64,000 bases of DNA from an uncultured Lachnospiraceae bacterium (lineage in GTDB: Bacteria; Bacillota; Clostridia; Lachnospirales; Lachnospiraceae). Each line of letters opens with the position of its first letter. Within the stretch, counting starts at the first letter, position 1. This document shows, piece after piece, positions 1-8,675 of this stretch. The position numbers were made by a program, and so were the translations under genes. Under the pieces are notes generated by a model. It saw nothing but the letters and a program-made list of their open reading frames with translations, searched no databases and was not told the origin of the DNA. The DNA is taken from positions 1-64,000 of the forward strand of contig CANQSB010000013.1 in the NCBI GenBank assembly GCA_947626435.1, given 5' to 3'.

Positions 1-282
1 GCCGTCGGCGCGCCTTATATTTTCAAGGCAGGAAAGCCCAATCCCAGAAATTACAGGGCGGCAATGCAAAGAATGAGAACAGACGCCCACAGCACGCTTT
101 TTGTAGGCGACCAGATTTTTACCGACGTGTGGGGAGCAAACAGGGCGGGTATATATTCAATACTTGTGAAGCCAATTCACCCCAAGGAAGAAATTCAGAT
201 TGTTTTGAAACGGTATCTTGAGAAAATTGTGCTGTTCTTTTATAATAGAAGGTGCAGGAAGCAAATCGGCGGCAGGAATTAG
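1..282 (+). CDS. YqeG-family HAD phosphatase, C-terminal part
   Basis: The reading frame is open from the first base and ends at a TAG at 280-282, so the N-terminal part lies outside the window. The visible 93 residues contain GDQIFTDVWGANRAG followed by YSILVKPI. This is the HAD motif III/IV region (G-D-Q-x-x-T-D) typical of the YqeG HAD-IIIA family, which is found beside aroE in many Firmicutes. The family is a putative phosphatase of unknown substrate. The catalytic Asp of motif I is not in view. Location just upstream of aroE is as expected for this family. Assignment rests on the motif and the neighbourhood. Confidence 0.75.
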   Translation, partial: AVGAPYIFKAGKPNPRNYRAAMQRMRTDAHSTLFVGDQIFTDVWGANRAGIYSILVKPIHPKEEIQIVLKRYLEKIVLFFYNRRCRKQIGGRN

Positions 283-331
283 CCGCACTGCTGTGTAGAA
301 TTCTGTAATTATCTAAATGCAGTATTAGTAA

Positions 332-487
332 TTGCGAAATGTGTTCTAAACTGCCCGAATTTAGTCAAAATATATAAAAATCGCGTCAATGTACTGTATC
401 ACAGATACAGTACATGAGCGCTCCGCGAGACACCGCTTATTTTATATATTTTGCCTAAATTCTATGTTGTCGAATAGAGTTTCGCAA
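332..487 (-). repeat. Dispersed palindromic intergenic repeat, copy A
   Basis: The outer ends are TTGCGAAA and TTTCGCAA, an inverted pair. Inside lies a perfect 12-bp stem ATGTACTGTATC / GATACAGTACAT with a 3-base loop at about 390-416. The reverse complement of this stretch matches the repeats at 13605-13735 and 18143-18298 along their length, including the CGCTTATTTT and CCTAAATTC / CCCAAATTC blocks. It occupies most of the gap before aroE and lies upstream of its ribosome binding site. No protein is encoded, and it looks like a MITE-like or REP-like element. Confidence 0.75.
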
Positions 488-527
488 ATGCTTATAAATG
501 CGGCATAAGTGAAAGGAAAATTTGAAG

Positions 528-1406
528 ATGACAATAAATGGAAAGACACGCACATGCGGGCTTATCGGCAATCCCGTAGAGCACACGATGTCGCCCCAGA
601 TACATAATTTTATTGCGGAAAGCCTTGGCATTGATATGGTGTATGTGCCGTTTTTTGTGGACAACGGGGAGCTTGGCGCGGCTGTAAATGGCGCGTATGG
701 ATTAAACATACTCGGAATGAATGTTACAGTGCCATACAAAAATGATGTAATAAATTACCTTACGGATATAGACGCGCGCGCAAAAAATATCGGGGCGGTC
801 AATACGCTTGTGCGAATTGACGGCGGTTATAAGGGTTATAATACCGACATTTCGGGATTGGAGCGCGCTATGAGGAGTGACGGTGTCGTTATTGATGGCG
901 AGGAGGTCATAGTACTTGGCGCAGGCGGAGTGGGACGCGCAGTGGCTTTTATGTGTGCTTCATACAATGTGAAAAAGGCGTACCTTTTGAACAGGAGCGT
1001 GGAAAAGGCTGTAGCGATAGCGGATGAGGTGAATAAAGCGCTCAATACTGACTGCATAGCGCCGATGCCGTTAAGCGAATATGGCAGCCTTTCCCAAAAC
1101 GGCGAAAAAAAATACATCGTAATACAATGCACCAGCGTAGGGCTTTTCCCGAATGTTGACGCGTCTGCCATTGAGGACGAATCATTTTACGGCTGCGTCA
1201 AGGTAGGGTATGACCTTATTTACACGCCATGGGAGACAAAGTTTATGAAGCTTGTACGCCAGAGCGGCGCGCCGGCGCATAATGGCTTGAAAATGCTTTT
1301 ATATCAGGCGGTTGATGCCTTTGAACTTTGGAATGGCTGCAAGGTGCCGAATGAAATCGCGGATAAGGCGTATGAGCTTTTGAAGAGCGGGCAAAACATT
1401 AAATAG
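528..1406 (+). CDS. aroE: Shikimate dehydrogenase (NADP+)
   Basis: Reduces 3-dehydroshikimate to shikimate in the chorismate pathway, in the cytoplasm. The 292-residue protein shows the shikimate-binding NPVEHTMSP (residues 15-23), the catalytic Lys in VTVPYK (K71), the catalytic Asp in GYNTD (D107) and the NADP-binding loop GAGGVG (131-136). I chose ATG 528, with AAAGGA at 512-517, over the in-frame TTG at 522, which is only 4 bases from the same ribosome binding site. aroK and aroQ follow in the same direction, so three shikimate genes are grouped. Length and motifs are normal for the family. Confidence 0.95.
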   Translation: MTINGKTRTCGLIGNPVEHTMSPQIHNFIAESLGIDMVYVPFFVDNGELGAAVNGAYGLNILGMNVTVPYKNDVINYLTDIDARAKNIGAVNTLVRIDGGYKGYNTDISGLERAMRSDGVVIDGEEVIVLGAGGVGRAVAFMCASYNVKKAYLLNRSVEKAVAIADEVNKALNTDCIAPMPLSEYGSLSQNGEKKYIVIQCTSVGLFPNVDASAIEDESFYGCVKVGYDLIYTPWETKFMKLVRQSGAPAHNGLKMLLYQAVDAFELWNGCKVPNEIADKAYELLKSGQNIK

Positions 1407-1495
1407 CTTAAAATCTGCGGAAGACATTATTTAAGGCTTTTAAAATGTTTGGAAAAAAACGGCGAGGATGGACATTTTGCGGAACAGGGAGAAAT

Positions 1496-2017
1496 ATGAA
1501 ACGCGATAATATAATTTTAATCGGATATATGGGCTGCGGCAAGACTACAATGGGGAAATGCCTTGCAAAGCTTTTGGACTATACATTTACTGACACAGAT
1601 GAGCTTATAGAGCAACAGCAAAACCGTACCATAAGCGAGATATTTGCCACAGACGGCGAGCAGGGCTTTAGGGACATGGAGACAGCAATCTTGAAACAGC
1701 TGCTTGACAAAAAAAGTGACAGGCTTGTCATTTCTACAGGCGGCGGCATGCCAATGCGCGAGGAAAACAGGGCGCTTTTGCAAAAGCTTGGAACGGTAGT
1801 TTATTTAAGGGCGACCCCTGAAACAATTTATGAAAGGATAAAATATGACACCTCAAGGCCGCTCTTGCAATGCGAAAATCCGCTTAAACGCATAAAGGAA
1901 ATGCTTGCGCAGAGAGCAGACGCGTATGAGGCGGCAGCGGAGCTTAACTTTGATGCAGATGAGATGAGCCAGATGGAGCTTGCGAATACTATAGCGGACA
2001 GTATAAAAAAATCTTAA
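1496..2017 (+). CDS. aroK: Shikimate kinase
   Basis: Phosphorylates shikimate at the 3-hydroxyl using ATP. The protein has 173 residues, the usual size. Walker A is GYMGCGKT (residues 10-17), the shikimate-binding Asp lies in FTDTDELIE (D33/D35) and the GGG motif in TGGGMPM (82-84). The frame is open upstream to an ATG at 1445, but ATG 1496 has AGGGAG 5 bases ahead and begins directly with the beta-strand before the P-loop, so it is preferred. The gene starts 90 bases after aroE and is probably co-transcribed with it. Confidence 0.93.
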   Translation: MKRDNIILIGYMGCGKTTMGKCLAKLLDYTFTDTDELIEQQQNRTISEIFATDGEQGFRDMETAILKQLLDKKSDRLVISTGGGMPMREENRALLQKLGTVVYLRATPETIYERIKYDTSRPLLQCENPLKRIKEMLAQRADAYEAAAELNFDADEMSQMELANTIADSIKKS

Positions 2018-2034
2018 TTTGGATATGAAATTTT

Positions 2035-2141
2035 TTGGCAAATTTAAACGCATTAGAGCATATTTGCCAATCACAAGCAATAATAAAATAGGCATTTACA
2101 GAATTAAATTCAGACGGTTTAAAACACATTTCCCAATTACC
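2035..2141. repeat. Possible degenerate half-copies of the palindromic repeat
   Basis: The second half (about 2104-2140) reads AAATTCAGACGGTTTAAAAC and continues into CATTTCCCAATTAC. This resembles the end block of the dispersed repeat (AAATTCGGACAGTTTAGAA in copy B, then CATT and a GCAA-type terminus). A weaker similar block lies at about 2040-2074 in the same orientation. The central hairpin of the full element is absent. It could be a decayed copy or chance similarity in AT-rich DNA. Confidence 0.35.
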
Positions 2142-2178
2142 TAAGTGATAATAAAAACGAGAAAGGATTATTAGTAAT

Positions 2179-2607
2179 ATGAAACTTTTAGTCATAAACG
2201 GACCAAACCTTAATTTCCTCGGCATAAGGGAAAAAGGCATATACGGCACACAGGATTATAATTACCTTGTAAATATGATACAGGAAAAGGCAAAGGCTGA
2301 GAACTGCGAGATAGAGTGCTTCCAGTCAAACCACGAGGGAGCGATAATTGACAGGATACAAGAAGCATATTTTGACGGAACACAGGGCATAGTCATAAAC
2401 CCCGGCGCATACACGCATTACTCATATGCGATACGCGACGCGCTTGCAAGCATTGAAATACCAAAGGTTGAGATACATATTTCGGACATTACAAAAAGGG
2501 AAGAATTTAGAAAAAATTCTGTGACAAAAGCAGCGTGCGACCATCAGATTTACGGCAAAGGGCTTGACGGATATATTATGGCGATAGACTTTATTTTGAG
2601 AAAATAG
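2179..2607 (+). CDS. aroQ: 3-dehydroquinate dehydratase, type II
   Basis: Converts 3-dehydroquinate to 3-dehydroshikimate. At 142 residues it has the short flavodoxin-like dodecameric type II form. Motifs in order are NGPNLNFLG near the N-terminus, IYG (catalytic Tyr region), ECFQSNHEG, INPGAYTHYSYAIRDA, and VEIHISDI followed by REEFR and NSVT (substrate-binding His, Ser and Arg). AGAAAGGA stands ahead of ATG 2179. With aroE and aroK upstream it forms a partial shikimate cluster; no aroB, aroA or aroC is seen here. Confidence 0.95.
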   Translation: MKLLVINGPNLNFLGIREKGIYGTQDYNYLVNMIQEKAKAENCEIECFQSNHEGAIIDRIQEAYFDGTQGIVINPGAYTHYSYAIRDALASIEIPKVEIHISDITKREEFRKNSVTKAACDHQIYGKGLDGYIMAIDFILRK

Positions 2608-2628
2608 GCTTGTAAAAAGAGGAGATTT

Positions 2629-3771
2629 ATGAAAAAGAGCATAGCAATAATAATGGCGGCGATTATACTGCCGACTGTCCTGATGACAGGATGCGGGGGT
2701 TCAAGCGCGGATTCAAGTGAAAGCAATATGGCGGAAGGTGTGACAAATTCCGCAGATATGCAAGGTATAGGCTCATCATATACATATGAAACTGATGACT
2801 ATGAGGAAGAATACCAGGCATCGGCGGAGGAAGGCGGTGATTTATCCGATTCCGCTCAGTCAGACATAAGCCAAAAGCTTGTTTACACAGGCAGCCTTTC
2901 CATAGAAACGCTTGATTACGCAGCGACAATGTCAAACCTTCGCAGCCGCATCAAAGAGTACGGAGGCTTTATTGAGAGCGAATATGAATGGGATTCCAAT
3001 ACTCGTTGGTATATGGACAATGCCTCATCAACAGGCACAATGCACATGGATATGACAGTGCGCGTGCCGTCGCAAAAGTATGAAGATTTTATAAATACGA
3101 TAGAGGGCGAGGAAAGGATAACATCTAAAAATTCACAGGTAGAGAACATAACAAAATCCTACTACGAGACCTCGGCGTTGCTCGAGTCAAGCAGAATACA
3201 GGAGGAACGCCTGCTTGATATGATGGAAAACGCCTATACTATCGAGGACATGATAGCTATAGAGGCAAGGCTTACCGAAGTGCAGAAAGAGATAAATGTC
3301 TACAAAAGCCAGCTCGCCGTAATGGACACTAATGTGTCATATTCCACAGTGACATTGAGCGTGGAAGAAGTGCGCAGATATACGGAAGTAAAGGACACCT
3401 TTAAATTCACAGACAGGCTCTCAAACACTGTCAGGGAAAGCTGGGAATCCTTCTGGAACATATTGGAGTGGCTGCTGTTTTTTATCATAAGACTGATACC
3501 GATTGTATTAATATTTACGCCGATTGTTCTGCTGATAATATTTATAATAAGAAGAACACAGCCATCCGAAATAAGGCAGATGAAAAAGCAGGCAAAACAG
3601 GAGCAAAAAAGAAGACGGCACATGGGCATGCCGCCTCAGATGCCAATGCCGCCAATGCCTCAAATGCCGCCAATGCATCAGCCGATAAACAGCGTCGCGC
3701 AGGAAACGCCCGCCGGTCAGACACAGGACAGCGCGGACAAGACGGACAATAAAACCGAAGATAAGAAGTAA
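2629..3771 (+). CDS. DUF4349 lipoprotein with C-terminal membrane anchor
   Basis: The N-terminus is a lipoprotein signal: a basic start, a hydrophobic core and the lipobox LMTGC with Cys at residue 22. An acidic Ser/Glu-rich linker follows, then the DUF4349 region (SLSIETLDYAATMSNL, KEYGGFIES, ITKSYYETSALLE) with coiled-coil character at about residues 190-240. Two adjacent hydrophobic stretches (about 275-310) form a membrane segment, followed by a basic part and a Met/Pro-rich tail (MPPQMPMPPMPQ). GAGGAG precedes ATG 2629. DUF4349 proteins are membrane-associated and of unknown function. A lipobox plus a C-terminal membrane segment would anchor both ends. Confidence 0.8.
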   Translation: MKKSIAIIMAAIILPTVLMTGCGGSSADSSESNMAEGVTNSADMQGIGSSYTYETDDYEEEYQASAEEGGDLSDSAQSDISQKLVYTGSLSIETLDYAATMSNLRSRIKEYGGFIESEYEWDSNTRWYMDNASSTGTMHMDMTVRVPSQKYEDFINTIEGEERITSKNSQVENITKSYYETSALLESSRIQEERLLDMMENAYTIEDMIAIEARLTEVQKEINVYKSQLAVMDTNVSYSTVTLSVEEVRRYTEVKDTFKFTDRLSNTVRESWESFWNILEWLLFFIIRLIPIVLIFTPIVLLIIFIIRRTQPSEIRQMKKQAKQEQKRRRHMGMPPQMPMPPMPQMPPMHQPINSVAQETPAGQTQDSADKTDNKTEDKK

Positions 3772-3829
3772 ATTTAGAAGTAAAAATGATACAAAATTAA
3801 TAAAATTTTCGAGATGTAAAAAATAATAG

Positions 3830-3856
3830 TTGAAATGTGTTCCAATTTGTTATAAA
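3830..3856 (+). promoter_or_regulatory. Possible sigma-A promoter for efp
   Basis: TTGAAA (3830-3835) and TATAAA (3851-3856) are separated by 15 bases, shorter than the ideal 17. It lies about 50 bases upstream of the efp start. Weak call. Confidence 0.35.
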
Positions 3857-3904
3857 ATGGACAAGGATTGCAAATGTGAAAAGAGAGTATTAGGAGGATT
3901 ATTT

Positions 3905-4462
3905 ATGATATCAGCAGGAGATTTCAGAAACGGCATTACGATAGAGTATGAAGGAAACATCTATCAGATTATTGAGTTTCAGCATGTTAAGCCCGGAAAG
4001 GGAGCCGCTTTCGTGAGGACCAAGCTCAAAAACATAATCAATGGTGGCGTAGTTGAGAAGACTTTCAGACCCACTGAAAAATGCCCGCAGGCGCGTATCG
4101 ACAGAAAGGATATGCAGTATCTCTACGAGGACGGAGATTTATACTACTTTATGGATACAGAAAATTATGAGCAGATTGGACTTAATGCCGACAGCGTAGG
4201 TGATGCGCTCAAGTTTGTCAAGGAAAATGAAATGGTTAAGGTTTGCTCACATAATGGCAATGTATTCGCTATCGAGCCGCCCTTGTTTGTAGAGTTAAAG
4301 ATTACAGATACGGAGCCGGGCTTCAAAGGCGATACCGCTACAGGCGCGACAAAGCCTGCTACGGTTGAGACAGGTGCGGTTGTGGCAGTACCTTTGTTTG
4401 TCAATACAGATGATGTCATCAAGATTGACACGAGAACAGGCGAGTACCTTTCAAGGGTATAA
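3905..4462 (+). CDS. efp: Translation elongation factor P
   Basis: EF-P binds between the P and E sites and relieves ribosome stalling at polyproline. The 185-residue product has the KOW-like N-terminal domain and two OB domains. The tip loop is [14 protein letters not shown] with Lys32 at the position that is modified in many bacteria. The frame is open to ATG 3830, but ATG 3905 gives the standard N-terminus ([10 protein letters not shown]) and has TTAGGAGG just upstream. A strong terminator follows at 4481-4527, so this is probably a one-gene unit. No modification enzyme is seen in the window. Confidence 0.95.
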   Translation: MISAGDFRNGITIEYEGNIYQIIEFQHVKPGKGAAFVRTKLKNIINGGVVEKTFRPTEKCPQARIDRKDMQYLYEDGDLYYFMDTENYEQIGLNADSVGDALKFVKENEMVKVCSHNGNVFAIEPPLFVELKITDTEPGFKGDTATGATKPATVETGAVVAVPLFVNTDDVIKIDTRTGEYLSRV

Positions 4463-4480
4463 TGCTGTATTATAAATAAT

Positions 4481-4527
4481 AAGACAACGGGAAAAATGTA
4501 ACAGGCTTTTTTCGCGTTGTCTTTTTT
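4481..4527 (+). terminator. Rho-independent terminator after efp
   Basis: Stem AAGACAACG / CGTTGTCTT is followed by a run of T. The loop is about 23 bases, with a partly complementary inside. Confidence 0.8.
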
Positions 4528-4568
4528 ATTGTCAAAATTAAGGCAATTTGGCGAAAGGAGAAAAGAGT

Positions 4569-4580
4569 ATGAATAATTAA
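4569..4580 (+). other. Three-codon mini-ORF ahead of the DUF5688 gene
   Basis: GAAAGGAG at 4553-4560 is followed at normal spacing by ATG AAT AAT TAA. A second ribosome binding site, AGGAAAGGG, comes right after it and serves the real start at 4601. It could be a translated leader or the ribosome binding site of a lost gene. Confidence 0.35.
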
Positions 4581-4600
4581 AGGAAAGGGATATTTTATTT

Positions 4601-5485
4601 ATGGAGTTTACAAGTTTTAAAGCAATAGTGAGAGATGAAGTGGAAAGAAGGACGGGCGATGCATGTTATGTCCGCCTGAACGACATAATAAAGAACAATG
4701 GGGTGAAGCTTTGCGGGCTTACGGTGACGCAGGAGGATTGTAATATTTCTCCCACGATATATCTTGATGAATACTATGAGGCATATGAGAGCGGCAAAGC
4801 TACGCTGGAGGAGGTAATAAACGATGTGATGTCGGCATACAGGCACAGCAAGGCGACACACAATATAGAAATGAAATACTTTTTTGACTATGGCACAGTG
4901 AGGAAAAGGATAGTGTACAAGCTTATTAACACTGAAAAAAACAAGGAACTTTTGTCCGATGTGCCTCACATTGATTTTCATGATTTATCGATAGTTTTTC
5001 AATTCCTTTTTGATGAGGACTATCTTGGAAGCGCGACAATCCTTATACACAACGCCCACCTCAAAATATGGGGCATAACTTTGGAAGAGCTTTACAGTGA
5101 TGCCAAGCGCAATACGCCGGTCTTAAATAAATATGAGATAAAAAGCATGAGCGATGTGATATCTGAAATTATGCCGCAGCAGGGTTCTGTGCGTAATGAA
5201 ATCCCATTATATGTGCTAAGTAATAAAAGCAGGCTTCAAGGCGCTGCATGCATACTTTATCCTGACCTGCTGAAGAATTTTTCTGCGGCGATAGACAGCA
5301 GCCTCTATATAATACCATCGTCAATCCATGAGGTTCTGCTTCTTCCGACAGACGAAAATGACGAGGCGGAAAGCATAAAGCAGATGGTAAAAGAGGTAAA
5401 CGACACCCAAGTTGAGGCGGAGGAGGTACTTTCATATTCGGTTTACTTCTATAATAATGCGGATGATAAGATATATGTATGTTAA
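4601..5485 (+). CDS. DUF5688 family protein
   Basis: The 294-residue soluble protein has the pattern of DUF5688: MEFTSFKAIVRDEVE at the start, GVKLCGLTV, then NISPTIYLDEYYEAYESG and, in the C-terminal half, MYVLSN-type text (here IPLYVLSNKSRLQGAACILY) and FYIIPSSIHEVLLLP-like text (SSLYIIPSSIHEVLLLP). The family is common in Lachnospiraceae and has no known function. No signal peptide or membrane segment is seen. The gene stands alone between the efp terminator and the ppdK promoter. Confidence 0.8.
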   Translation: MEFTSFKAIVRDEVERRTGDACYVRLNDIIKNNGVKLCGLTVTQEDCNISPTIYLDEYYEAYESGKATLEEVINDVMSAYRHSKATHNIEMKYFFDYGTVRKRIVYKLINTEKNKELLSDVPHIDFHDLSIVFQFLFDEDYLGSATILIHNAHLKIWGITLEELYSDAKRNTPVLNKYEIKSMSDVISEIMPQQGSVRNEIPLYVLSNKSRLQGAACILYPDLLKNFSAAIDSSLYIIPSSIHEVLLLPTDENDEAESIKQMVKEVNDTQVEAEEVLSYSVYFYNNADDKIYVC

Positions 5486-5553
5486 AGGCTGAGAGGCTTA
5501 ATGGAAGAATGTTAAAAATTTAGCAATTTTTTGAAAAAATCTTTGATAAATTA

Positions 5554-5582
5554 TTGACAATTGAATATATTATGTTTATCAT
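5554..5582 (+). promoter_or_regulatory. Sigma-A promoter for ppdK
   Basis: TTGACA (5554-5559), a 17-base spacer and TATCAT (5577-5582). It lies about 60 bases upstream of the ppdK ribosome binding site. Confidence 0.65.
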
Positions 5583-5651
5583 TGTTACAGCAGCTAGTAA
5601 AAATGCATCGTTAGATGATTTAACTAATTGAGAAAAGGAGAGTTCAGGTAG

Positions 5652-8276
5652 ATGAAAAAATGGGTTTATCTATTCACAGAAGGCAATGCAAACATGCGTG
5701 AGCTCCTCGGTGGTAAAGGCGCAAACCTTGCAGAGATGACAGGTTTAGGGCTTCCCGTTCCACAGGGCTTCACAATCACGACAGAGGCTTGTACTCAGTA
5801 TTACGAGGACGGCAGAGAGATTAATGAGGAAATTCAGGCGCAGATTAATGAGTATATCGTAAAGATGGAGGAGATTACCGGAAAGAAATTCGGCGACAAG
5901 GAAAATCCCCTTCTCGTGTCAGTGCGTTCAGGTGCAAGAGCTTCAATGCCTGGCATGATGGATACTATACTGAATCTTGGATTAAATGAGACGGTTGTTA
6001 ATGTTATTGCGGAGAAATCAGGCAATCCCCGTTGGGCTTGGGACTGCTACAGAAGATTTATCCAGATGTATTCGGACGTCGTTATGGAGGTAGGCAAGAA
6101 ATACTTTGAAGAGCTTATCGACGAGATGAAGGCAAAGAAAGGCGTGACATTTGACGTTGAGCTTACCGCAGAGGATCTGAAGGAGCTTGCTTCACAGTTC
6201 AAGGCAGAATATAAGGAAAAGATTGGCTCCGACTTCCCTGACGATCCTAAGGAGCAGCTTATGGGCGCCATCAAGGCGGTGTTCCGTTCATGGGATAATC
6301 CGCGCGCGAATGTATACCGCCGCGACAATGATATCCCTTATTCATGGGGTACGGCGGTAAACGTACAGTCTATGGCATTCGGAAATATGGGTAACGACTG
6401 CGGTACGGGCGTTGCTTTCACAAGAGACCCCGCTACAGGTGAGAAGAAGCTTATGGGCGAGTTCCTTGTAAATGCTCAGGGCGAGGATGTTGTTGCGGGC
6501 GTGCGTACGCCTATGCCTATCGCAAAGATGGAGCAGGAGTTCCCGGAGGCATTCGCTCAGTTTAAGGATGTATGCCAAAAACTTGAGACACATTACAGAG
6601 ATATGCAGGATATGGAGTTTACTGTTGAAAACAAGAAACTCTATATGCTTCAGACAAGAAACGGCAAGAGGACAGCTCAGGCTGCGCTTAAGATTGCGTG
6701 TGATTTAGTTGACGAGGGTATGCGCACAGAAGAAGAGGCTGTAGCCATGATTGACCCTCGTAACCTTGATACATTGCTGCATCCTCAGTTTGATGTTACC
6801 GTTTTAAAGAGCGCTACGCCTGTAGGCAAGGGACTTGGAGCATCACCGGGCGCTGCCTGCGGCAAGATTGTATTCTCGGCAGAGGATGCTGAAAATTGGC
6901 ATGACAGAGGCGAGAAGGTAGTGCTTGTGCGTCTTGAGACTTCACCTGAGGACATTACGGGCATGAAGGCTTCACAGGGCATCCTTACAGTGCGCGGCGG
7001 TATGACGTCTCATGCGGCTGTTGTTGCGCGCGGCATGGGCAAGTGCTGCGTATCAGGCTGCGGCGATATCGCTATGGATGAGGAAAACAAGAAGTTTACG
7101 CTTGCAGGCAAAGAGTATCATGAGGGAGATTATATCTCAATTGACGGCTCTACAGGCAATATATATGACGGCGAGATTCCTACGGTTGACGCTACGATTG
7201 CAGGCGAATTTGGCAGAATCATGAACTGGGCTGACAAGTACAGGACATTAAAGGTTAGGACAAACGCTGATACGCCTGCAGACGCAAAGAAGGCAAGAGA
7301 GCTTGGCGCAGAGGGCATCGGTCTTTGCCGTACGGAGCATATGTTCTTTGAGGAAACCAGAATTGCGGCATTCAGGGAGATGATTTGCGCGGACACTGTT
7401 GAGGAAAGAGAAGCGGCGCTTGAAAAGATTCTTCCTTACCAGCAAGGCGATTTTGAAGCGCTCTATGAGGCTCTTGAGGGCAACCCTGTTACAATCCGTT
7501 TCCTTGACCCGCCTCTTCATGAGTTTGTTCCTACAGAGGAAGAAGACATCAAGAAGCTTGCTGACGCACAGGGAAAATCTGTAGAGGAGATAAAGAATAT
7601 CATTACTTCCCTGCATGAATTTAACCCTATGATGGGTCACAGGGGCTGCCGTCTGGCGGTAACTTATCCTGAAATTGCAAAAATGCAGACGAAGGCGGTT
7701 ATCCGTGCGGCAATCAATGTTCAGAAGAAGCATTCTGACTGGAAGGTTAAGCCGGAGATTATGATTCCGCTTGTATGTGAGGTTAAGGAGCTTAAATATG
7801 TAAAGAAGATTGTCGTTGAGACGGCGGATGCCGAGATTGCGGCAGCAGGCGTTAAGCTTGAGTATGAGGTAGGCACTATGATTGAGATACCAAGGGCTGC
7901 GCTTACGGCTGATGAGATAGCTAAAGAGGCGGACTTCTTCTGCTTTGGCACGAACGACCTTACTCAGATGACGTTCGGCTTCTCTCGCGATGATGCGGGC
8001 AAGTTCCTGAACGCATACTATGACACGAAGATTTTCGAGAACGATCCGTTTGCCAAGCTTGACCAGACGGGCGTAGGCAAGCTTATGGAGCTTTCAATCA
8101 AGCTCGGCAAGCCTGTAAATCCGAAGCTTCATGTAGGTATCTGCGGCGAGCACGGTGGAGATCCTTCGTCAGTAGAGTTCTGCCACAAGATTGGACTTGA
8201 CTATGTGTCATGCTCACCGTTCCGCGTGCCTATCGCAAGGTTGGCAGCGGCGCAGGCGGCGATTGCCAATAAATAG
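5652..8276 (+). CDS. ppdK: Pyruvate, phosphate dikinase
   Basis: Interconverts pyruvate + ATP + Pi with PEP + AMP + PPi. In clostridia it commonly runs with PPi in glycolysis. The 874-residue length is standard. The N-terminal ATP-grasp region starts with GGKGANLAEM and contains SVRSGARASMPGMMDT. The swivelling phosphohistidine domain has GGMTSHAAVVARG with His454. The C-terminal TIM barrel has FGTNDLTQM and ICGEHGGDPSS with catalytic Cys831. A canonical promoter precedes it and a 14-bp hairpin follows, so it is probably monocistronic. Codon choice is biased as in a highly expressed gene. Confidence 0.97.
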   Translation: MKKWVYLFTEGNANMRELLGGKGANLAEMTGLGLPVPQGFTITTEACTQYYEDGREINEEIQAQINEYIVKMEEITGKKFGDKENPLLVSVRSGARASMPGMMDTILNLGLNETVVNVIAEKSGNPRWAWDCYRRFIQMYSDVVMEVGKKYFEELIDEMKAKKGVTFDVELTAEDLKELASQFKAEYKEKIGSDFPDDPKEQLMGAIKAVFRSWDNPRANVYRRDNDIPYSWGTAVNVQSMAFGNMGNDCGTGVAFTRDPATGEKKLMGEFLVNAQGEDVVAGVRTPMPIAKMEQEFPEAFAQFKDVCQKLETHYRDMQDMEFTVENKKLYMLQTRNGKRTAQAALKIACDLVDEGMRTEEEAVAMIDPRNLDTLLHPQFDVTVLKSATPVGKGLGASPGAACGKIVFSAEDAENWHDRGEKVVLVRLETSPEDITGMKASQGILTVRGGMTSHAAVVARGMGKCCVSGCGDIAMDEENKKFTLAGKEYHEGDYISIDGSTGNIYDGEIPTVDATIAGEFGRIMNWADKYRTLKVRTNADTPADAKKARELGAEGIGLCRTEHMFFEETRIAAFREMICADTVEEREAALEKILPYQQGDFEALYEALEGNPVTIRFLDPPLHEFVPTEEEDIKKLADAQGKSVEEIKNIITSLHEFNPMMGHRGCRLAVTYPEIAKMQTKAVIRAAINVQKKHSDWKVKPEIMIPLVCEVKELKYVKKIVVETADAEIAAAGVKLEYEVGTMIEIPRAALTADEIAKEADFFCFGTNDLTQMTFGFSRDDAGKFLNAYYDTKIFENDPFAKLDQTGVGKLMELSIKLGKPVNPKLHVGICGEHGGDPSSVEFCHKIGLDYVSCSPFRVPIARLAAAQAAIANK

Positions 8277-8416
8277 GCAAATAGAAAATCGCGAGTATTT
8301 TTACTTTACAACGCTGGTTATTACTCGGAAAGATGCGCAGAAGTACATGAAACGTCATCTCGAGTATATAAAGGCGAAACGTTTTAAGATATTATTTGCA
8401 AAATCTATATTTAACT

Positions 8417-8450
8417 CGAAAGGGAAGCAAGTTGCTTCCCTTTCGTTATT
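8417..8450 (+). terminator. Hairpin after ppdK, likely terminator
   Basis: A perfect 14-bp stem CGAAAGGGAAGCAA / TTGCTTCCCTTTCG with a 2-base loop, followed by a weak T-rich tail (TTATTTCTC). Confidence 0.65.
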
Positions 8451-8604
8451 TCTCGAAGTGTAAAACACTACAAGCCATATATTTTAACGTCCAATTTCGA
8501 AGGTTAAGCACATGTGTTATAAATGTCAAGGAAAAAATAAAATTTTTGATAATAGCTAAAATGTAAATTTATGCACAAAAAAATTGAAATAATATAAATT
8601 CAGA
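8451..8604. other. AT-rich gap, nothing recognised
   Basis: Of the roughly 400 bases between ppdK and the next gene, the ppdK hairpin and the promoter at 8605 account for part. The rest is AT-rich and shows no reading frame, RNA or repeat that I can support. Confidence 0.5.
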
Positions 8605-8633
8605 TTGACAAGTAAATAGTAATGACGTATAGT
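8605..8633 (+). promoter_or_regulatory. Sigma-A promoter for the surface protein gene
   Basis: TTGACA (8605-8610), a 17-base spacer and TATAGT (8628-8633). It lies about 40 bases upstream of the coding start. Confidence 0.75.
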
Positions 8634-8675
8634 ATAAATGTTAAAAAAAATATGGAATAACAGGAGGATATTGTA

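Noticed and set aside
3468-3752. Second-frame open reading frame inside the DUF4349 gene
   Set aside because: It reflects the repetitive Met/Pro-coding tail read in another frame (Asn/Ala-rich product) and has no start signal.
8191-8463. Open frame overlapping the end of ppdK
   Set aside because: It uses a frame shadow of ppdK and ends in the terminator hairpin.
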